Shown here: one piece after another, positions 10,601 through 15,421 of the stretch
How positions within the stretch are numbered: the first letter of the stretch is position 1
How the letters are laid out: each line of letters begins with the position of its first letter
NCBI GenBank assembly: GCA_009602725.1
Contig: WELB01000041.1
Coordinates: 706,244-721,664, forward strand
DNA from: Spirogloea muscicola
Taxonomy: Eukaryota > Streptophyta > Zygnematophyceae > Spirogloeales > Spirogloeaceae
Reading direction: 5' to 3'
DNA length: 15,421 nt
Program-made: the position numbers and the translations under genes
The notes under the pieces: model-generated
The model's database searches: none
The model's input: only the letters and a program-made list of their open reading frames with translations
What the model was told of the DNA's origin: nothing

Positions 10601-11021
10601 CGGGGCAAGATTGTGCTTGCGTGCCATGTGCGATGCACCAACACTGGCAACAACGACGAGGTGGGGCGATGTCAAGATACTACTATTAGTGCATTCCTTA
10701 CTCTGCGACATTGTGTTGCGAATCATCGGCCTTGATGTGTTTGCTGCCTTCAACTTCAATGCTGTTTAATGTGCAGATGACGCCTAGATCACTGATTGCT
10801 CGTCAGATCACAAAAATGCACCTCCATCTCTACTGCTCCTCATCATTGGCTGCCCTCTACAGGTCTTGCACCGTGTCTTGGCCTTCTGCGAGCGGGAATA
10901 TGGTATCACGCATGCAACCGTGCAGGTGGAACGCTCTTGCGAGGTAGAATCCTACGAGGCATCGCGGCGGCTGCTCGCTGCCACCGGTGGGCAGGAGTCA
11001 GCCACGCCAGCGCTCGTGTAA
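7639..11021 (+). CDS. MTP1: Zinc transporter, CDF family (plant MTP1 / ZnT type)
   Basis: Cation diffusion facilitator that exchanges cytosolic Zn2+ for H+; plant MTP1 loads the vacuole. Ten exons with consistent phases: 7639-7720, 7921-8061, 8187-8249, 8401-8557, 8683-8970, 9333-9406, 9665-9788, 10086-10212, 10532-10660, 10863-11021 (stop TAA), giving 447 residues. Visible features: Cys-containing N-terminus followed by [15 protein letters not shown]; first membrane segment about 58-75; [16 protein letters not shown] with zinc site H89-x3-D93; [19 protein letters not shown]; a His-rich loop at about 181-218 ([14 protein letters not shown]); second zinc site H286-x3-D290 in [14 protein letters not shown] about 342-349; and a C-terminal cytosolic domain with VHELHIW and [16 protein letters not shown]. 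Length and motif order match land-plant MTP1. The two HxxxD sites argue for Zn rather than Mn. Least certain are exon 1 (its ATG was chosen as the first in frame and phase-compatible) and exon 6 (9333-9406, Gly/Ser/Arg-rich). Confidence 0.93.
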
Positions 11022-12157
11022 TGAGGTGGTGACAAGCTGGGCATTGCTTAATACTGCACTGTCCACCCAATCGCACCCTACGTTATTCCTAGCAGGTGCA
11101 GTCGAGCGTTAAGCTCATGTAAAGTAGCAGTATTTGCTGCTCCACCTATTTACATTCTCTCACTAAGAAGATTTCTGTGGGATCATCAAGACACATTGTG
11201 CTGGATGAAATTGGCGTTGAACGCATCTACCGTAGAGCAGCCTCGATGCCCCCACATTGCACATGAACTCCCAGCAAAGTTCATCTTAGGAAGGCGGCAA
11301 AAGGACGACTCACTCTCACCAGATTCTTGACCATGGATTCACTGACAAACGCACATTGCATACGCCCCAGCAAGTGCACATTCAGCTGCCTAGCAAGTGC
11401 TTGAGCATGACACAACAAGAGAACAGTGGCACACTTGCGGCACGACACCGCCATTCTGCATGATGGACACTGTCCGCCTCGACAAACGCGACAACACCAT
11501 GCGGAGTGGCTGGCAAACAGTGGCTGGTGACGGTGGACTGCTGGGTGGCATTGGCCTTGAAGCTAGCCGTTGCCTTTATTGCTCCTCAGCTGAGCTCCCA
11601 AAATGCTGGCCAGGAGAAATGCCTGGACCCTCGCAGCCAGGGGGGAGGGGGTTTAAGATGTAGTGGATTAGTCTGCTGTGATGGAATAATGACCGCAGCT
11701 TCAGCCTACCTTCACACCTCCACCGCATCGAGTGCACTGCCTCCGTTCTCGCTGTCTGCGCTGCGTTGTTGGAGTTGCTTGGGCTGGCTATTGCGGGTGA
11801 GCACTGCGGGTGTAGCAGACTTGAGGCTTGCCATCAGTATGTCAGAATGGGTAGCATCTAGAGATGAGGGAAAGTGTTGTAGACATGACTATGATAATGA
11901 CACTTGTGCAGAGAAACAACTCTGAAGCAAGATCGCAGCAAGTTTGGAGAGCAAAGAGATGGAGAAAAGCACATAGGTGTTGGGGAAAAAGGTGGAGGTA
12001 TGAAGATAGAGAAAAGGCAGTGCGCATGCAATTAAAGGGAGGCCAAGGAGATGAGGCCAGTGCAAAAGGGGGAGGGCAGACAATGGAGATGGGAAAGGGA
12101 GGAGCAAGGGAGGAGGGAGAACAGCAGTGAAATGCTTATGAGAATCTGAGTGGGAGG
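11022..12157. other. Convergent intergenic region, MTP1 to TMEM45-TCP
   Basis: Holds the 3' UTRs of two convergent genes. A plus-strand open frame at about 11506-11690 includes LVTVDCWVALALKLAVAFIA, which looks membrane-like, but I recognise no family and find no phase-compatible partner exons. A purine-rich stretch at 11940-12125 is pyrimidine-rich on the minus strand, as introns of that strand's gene are, so a 3' UTR intron is possible. No clear TGTAA for the minus-strand gene was found close to its stop. Confidence 0.4.
11118..11122 (+). terminator. Probable poly(A) signal of MTP1 (TGTAA)
   Basis: TGTAA is the usual polyadenylation signal of many green algae. It stands 97 bases after the MTP1 stop codon, a plausible distance. 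Confidence 0.55.
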
Positions 12158-14709
12158 TCAGTGCTTTTCACCAGAGGCGATGGCTGGGCCGGCCTGATGC
12201 AGGAGCCACTCGATGACATCACTGTCACTTGAGCAGCCCAATGCGTGCCGGAGGCGCGACACGCCGGCCATGACGGAGCGCGAGAGCCGCACGCGCCGGC
12301 CACTCAGCGCCAGTGTCAAACGCGCACGCAGTGAGTCCTCCTTGGCTTCGCCGCCAGACTGGACGCTGTCAATCTGCCGGATAAGCAGCGGTTTGGTACG
12401 TGTAATTATGTCGAGCAAGGAGAGGGGAAATTTGTAGGCAGGCACCATTATGGCCAGTTGTAGGACTTCACTGCTTAATGCATTTCCGCGAGCCGGCACA
12501 AGGGAGCACAAGATGGGAGTGCTATCATACAAGCCAGGCTCCAATAGCGACTGCGACTTAGAGGTGGGCAGGTGAGCAGGGAGGCGTAGGGAGGTGAGAA
12601 GAGGGAGGTAGAACAGGAAGGCGGAGGAAGATGAGATGGAGGAGGGAGGATGGTTTGCAGCATTAAGGAACATGGGGAGGGACATACATGCGGGGGCGTG
12701 TCTGCGCCAGAGCCTGAGCAGAGGCTCTCATACTCGGGAAGACCAACCTGCTTGCGCACCGCAAGCGCGTACATAGCAACGCAGAAGACCAGAACGCCGG
12801 TCCAGTACCAGCTAAACTGCACGCCGCAGAGGGAGGAGTTGAGGCCGGTGCTAGCACCTCTTGTCAGGGGCAGCTGTGCCAGCAAGGCAATGTGACGCTG
12901 GCGCTGGAAGGAGGGGTGCGAGGAGGGCAGAGGGTGGAGGGAGGGAACACAGGAAAGGAGGGGGAAGGCAGCTGATGGTTGTACCTGGAGGTCAACCAGC
13001 GCCTTGGCCCGGTGCATGCTCGCCTCGTCTTCGCACACGAAGTGCTTGTCACTGGCGCCTTCTTTCAGCACCTGGCTGCAGCCGTACGCCATGAACGTTG
13101 GCACCCACAGCACGAAGCCCATCTGCAATGAGGCAGGGCACAGATGATGGCACGCTCAGCTGCAGAGTGAGTAACCCACATGGAGGAGGAGGCCCGTGGT
13201 CTGGGCTTGTGTTAGAACCTGGGCCTAATCGGATTACAGAGTTGAGATTGTTTTTGAGAGGATGGAAGGAGGAGGGGGAGGGAGGAACGTGGGTCAGGAC
13301 TGGACCTGGATGAACCAGAGGCCCTGGAAGATGAGCGCCCAGCAGAGGGCGAAGTCGAGCACAAAGGCTCGAGGCGTCACGGCCTCAAGCAGGCTGCAGG
13401 CGATGCAGACAGCTATGGGCAACTGCAGCAGCGCGTGGTACCGACTCTCCACGCCCATGTGGTCCGACGAGTGGAAGTGGAAGAGCAGAAGCTCCTGGCT
13501 GCGCAGGACAGGGAGTCAGACACAGTGCTACCGTCAGCTGACGAGGCTTCCGCTGCCGTCCGCCAGACCACACAACCAGAGGTGGGGAGCATGCTCGAGC
13601 CTCCCTCCCTCCCTCCTCTGCTCTCTTCCCTCTCTCCCACTCCCCTCCCTCCCTTGCCATTCCTCTGACTAAGTCACTGCTGCTGTCTCCTCTCTTCCCC
13701 TCTCTGCCCCTTCAGTGTGCAAGGAGCTCTGCAAGTCTGCTCCAGAACTATCACCTGAAGGCAGCCGCGGCGAAGAAGTTGAGGATGCCGGCGGGAAGTG
13801 GGAGAATGTGCGTAGCTTCAGCGAGCAGCGCCACAGCAGCATACACGAGGAAGGCGAGCGACATGGACGCGTGCTCAAAGTTGTTGAGGTGGACCGCAGG
13901 GATGGACCAGTCGCTCAGCTCCAGCGGCTGCGCCAGGTTGGGGACATGAGACAAGGCAAAGGCAAGGACTTTAACAGCGGGAGACAGACAGAGCAATGGG
14001 GAGGGAGGGAGGCGGAGGTGGTCGGAGAGAGGAGAAAGAAGGGGCAGAAAGAAGTGAGGCCGGTCAAGGGCCTCACCGCCTCCATGTTTTCTCTTATCTC
14101 TTCACAGCTGCAGGATGTCAGCTAAGAAGGGCTGCCTCTCACCTGGTGAGCCCTCGGAAAGATGAAGAGCTCCGCAGATATGTGCAGAGCCGATGCTGCA
14201 CATGGAGAGGACATGGGTTGCTCCGTGAACGACTGAAGAGAGGAGGATAGCGGGGAAAGGGGCAGAAGACAGGGGGGGGGGAAGGAGCAGAGGGTGGGCT
14301 TGAGAACAAGAAGCTGGAGTGAGGAGGGAGAGGGAGAGGAGGGAGGAGGGCAAGCGAGGTGGGAAGATCAGGTGTGAGCGGGATGAGGGAGTGGCGTTCG
14401 GCATCCGCACCGCCCAGGATGATCCACAGCTCGAGGTACTTGAGCCCCCCCGGCAGGCGCGTTGAATACCATGGCCGGCTGGTGAAGGACGGCCCACGGT
14501 ACAGCCGCAGCGAGCTGCGCACGCACTCCACACCCAGCATCAAGCGGTGCGCGCTTGCCGACATGATGTCATTTCCTCCCTCCTCCCTCCCCACCCATCA
14601 CCCTCCACTACACCGAGCACAAAGCAACTGAATTGCACCTGTAGAGGCGCCAGAGCCCAATGGCTGTGAAGAATGCGCCAGGGAAGATGTGACCGACGAA
14701 CGTGCCCAT
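12158..14709 (-). CDS. TMEM45-like (DUF716) membrane protein with TCP-like C-terminal domain
   Basis: Eight exons, high to low: 14709-14639, 14553-14411, 14232-14202, 13913-13755, 13498-13306, 13122-12985, 12903-12688, 12550-12158 (stop TGA). Phases agree; the product is about 447 residues. The start has a strong context (GCCACCATGG). Residues 1-317 are TMEM45-like: MGTFVGHIFPGAFFTAIGLW at the N-terminus, LKYLELWIILG (61-71), HLNNFEH (90-96) leading into a membrane helix, FHFHSSDHMGVESRYH (141-156), GLWFIQMGFVLWVP and a last helix near 275-295. TMEM45 proteins are multi-pass membrane proteins of unclear function in animals and plants. Residues 318-447, all from the last exon, carry the TCP-like segment described separately. 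Uncertain: the exon 2 acceptor lacks a pyrimidine tract, and exon 3 could end at 14143 instead. The membrane part is confident; fusion to the last exon is inferred from a GTATGT donor, a CAG acceptor and matching phase. Confidence 0.82.
12176..12340 (-). other. TCP-like domain segment in last exon
   Basis: Residues about 388-442 of the predicted protein. GRRVRLS, a helix ending RHALG, a loop CSSDSD, then VIEWLLHQAGPAIAS align without gaps to the GRR(I/V)R(M/L) strand, helix 1, LGxxSD loop and WLLxxAxPAI helix 2 of plant TCP transcription factors (class I spacing, 22 residues from GRR to LG). The upstream basic part, which in TCP proteins reads roughly KDRHxK and contacts DNA, is not recognisable; the segment has RARLTLALS there. 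So the dimerisation half is well kept and the DNA-contact half is weak. TCP proteins are classically described from streptophytes. An alternative reading is a separate ORF starting at ATG 12448, giving 96 residues. Confidence 0.72.
12551..12687 (-). other. Intron joining TMEM45-like and TCP-like parts
   Basis: The 137-base minus-strand interval starts with GTATGT, is strongly pyrimidine-rich and ends in TCGCAG, like the gene's other introns. Both flanking exons meet in phase 0. Its length is not a multiple of three. Unspliced, the TMEM45 frame would run to a stop at 12475-12477 and miss the TCP-like frame. This is the key junction for the fusion model. Confidence 0.65.

Positions 14710-15421
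<712 letters not shown>

Noticed and set aside
11506-11925. Plus-strand ORF with a hydrophobic stretch
   Set aside because: No family match, no good start context, no phase-compatible exons; treated as intergenic.
14143-14232. Longer version of TMEM45 exon 3, ending at CCAG/GTGAG
   Set aside because: The donor is good, but the only phase-compatible acceptor (near 13970) is weak, and the product would have an insertion of over 30 residues before HLNNFEH compared with plant relatives. Kept as an alternative only.

Overview
The window looks like nuclear DNA of a green alga, probably a chlorophyte close to the trebouxiophytes. This is inferred from genes split into many short GC-rich exons, pyrimidine-rich introns (often with GTGC or GTGAG donors), a TGTAA-type poly(A) signal, and plant-type gene families. 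The species cannot be named from the sequence. Nothing bacterial or viral was recognised. The window begins in a G homopolymer and ends inside a very long GT repeat, so both edges may be contig ends.

Three spliced genes can be reconstructed. In each, almost all exon junctions agree in reading phase, which is the main support for the models. (1) Minus strand, 6004 down to 2236: a ROOT UVB SENSITIVE (RUS, DUF647) family protein. Ten exons cover essentially the whole domain and the C-terminus; the N-terminal exon(s) were not found. (2) Plus strand, 7639 to 11021: a zinc-transporting cation diffusion facilitator of the plant MTP1 / animal ZnT type. It has ten exons and 447 residues, with both HxxxD zinc sites and a histidine-rich cytosolic loop. 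(3) Minus strand, 14709 down to 12158: a TMEM45-like (DUF716) multi-pass membrane protein. Its predicted last exon encodes a segment strikingly like the second half of the plant TCP transcription-factor domain. The junction is in phase, so the simplest model is a membrane protein with a TCP-like tail, an architecture I do not know from the literature.

Layout: 1-820 is low-complexity and may hold exons of a further plus-strand gene. 1385-1791 is a roughly 407 bp inverted-repeat element with arms of about 105 bp. 2236-6004 is the RUS gene. 6005-7638 is a divergent intergenic or 5' region with a GGN-type repeat, a near-perfect 39-base foldback and a GA-rich tract. 7639-11021 is the zinc transporter. 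11022-12157 separates it from the convergent TMEM45-TCP gene. Beyond that gene's start comes a purine-rich stretch and then at least 487 bp of pure GT. I see no functional link between the three genes other than position: RUS and MTP1 diverge, MTP1 and TMEM45-TCP converge.
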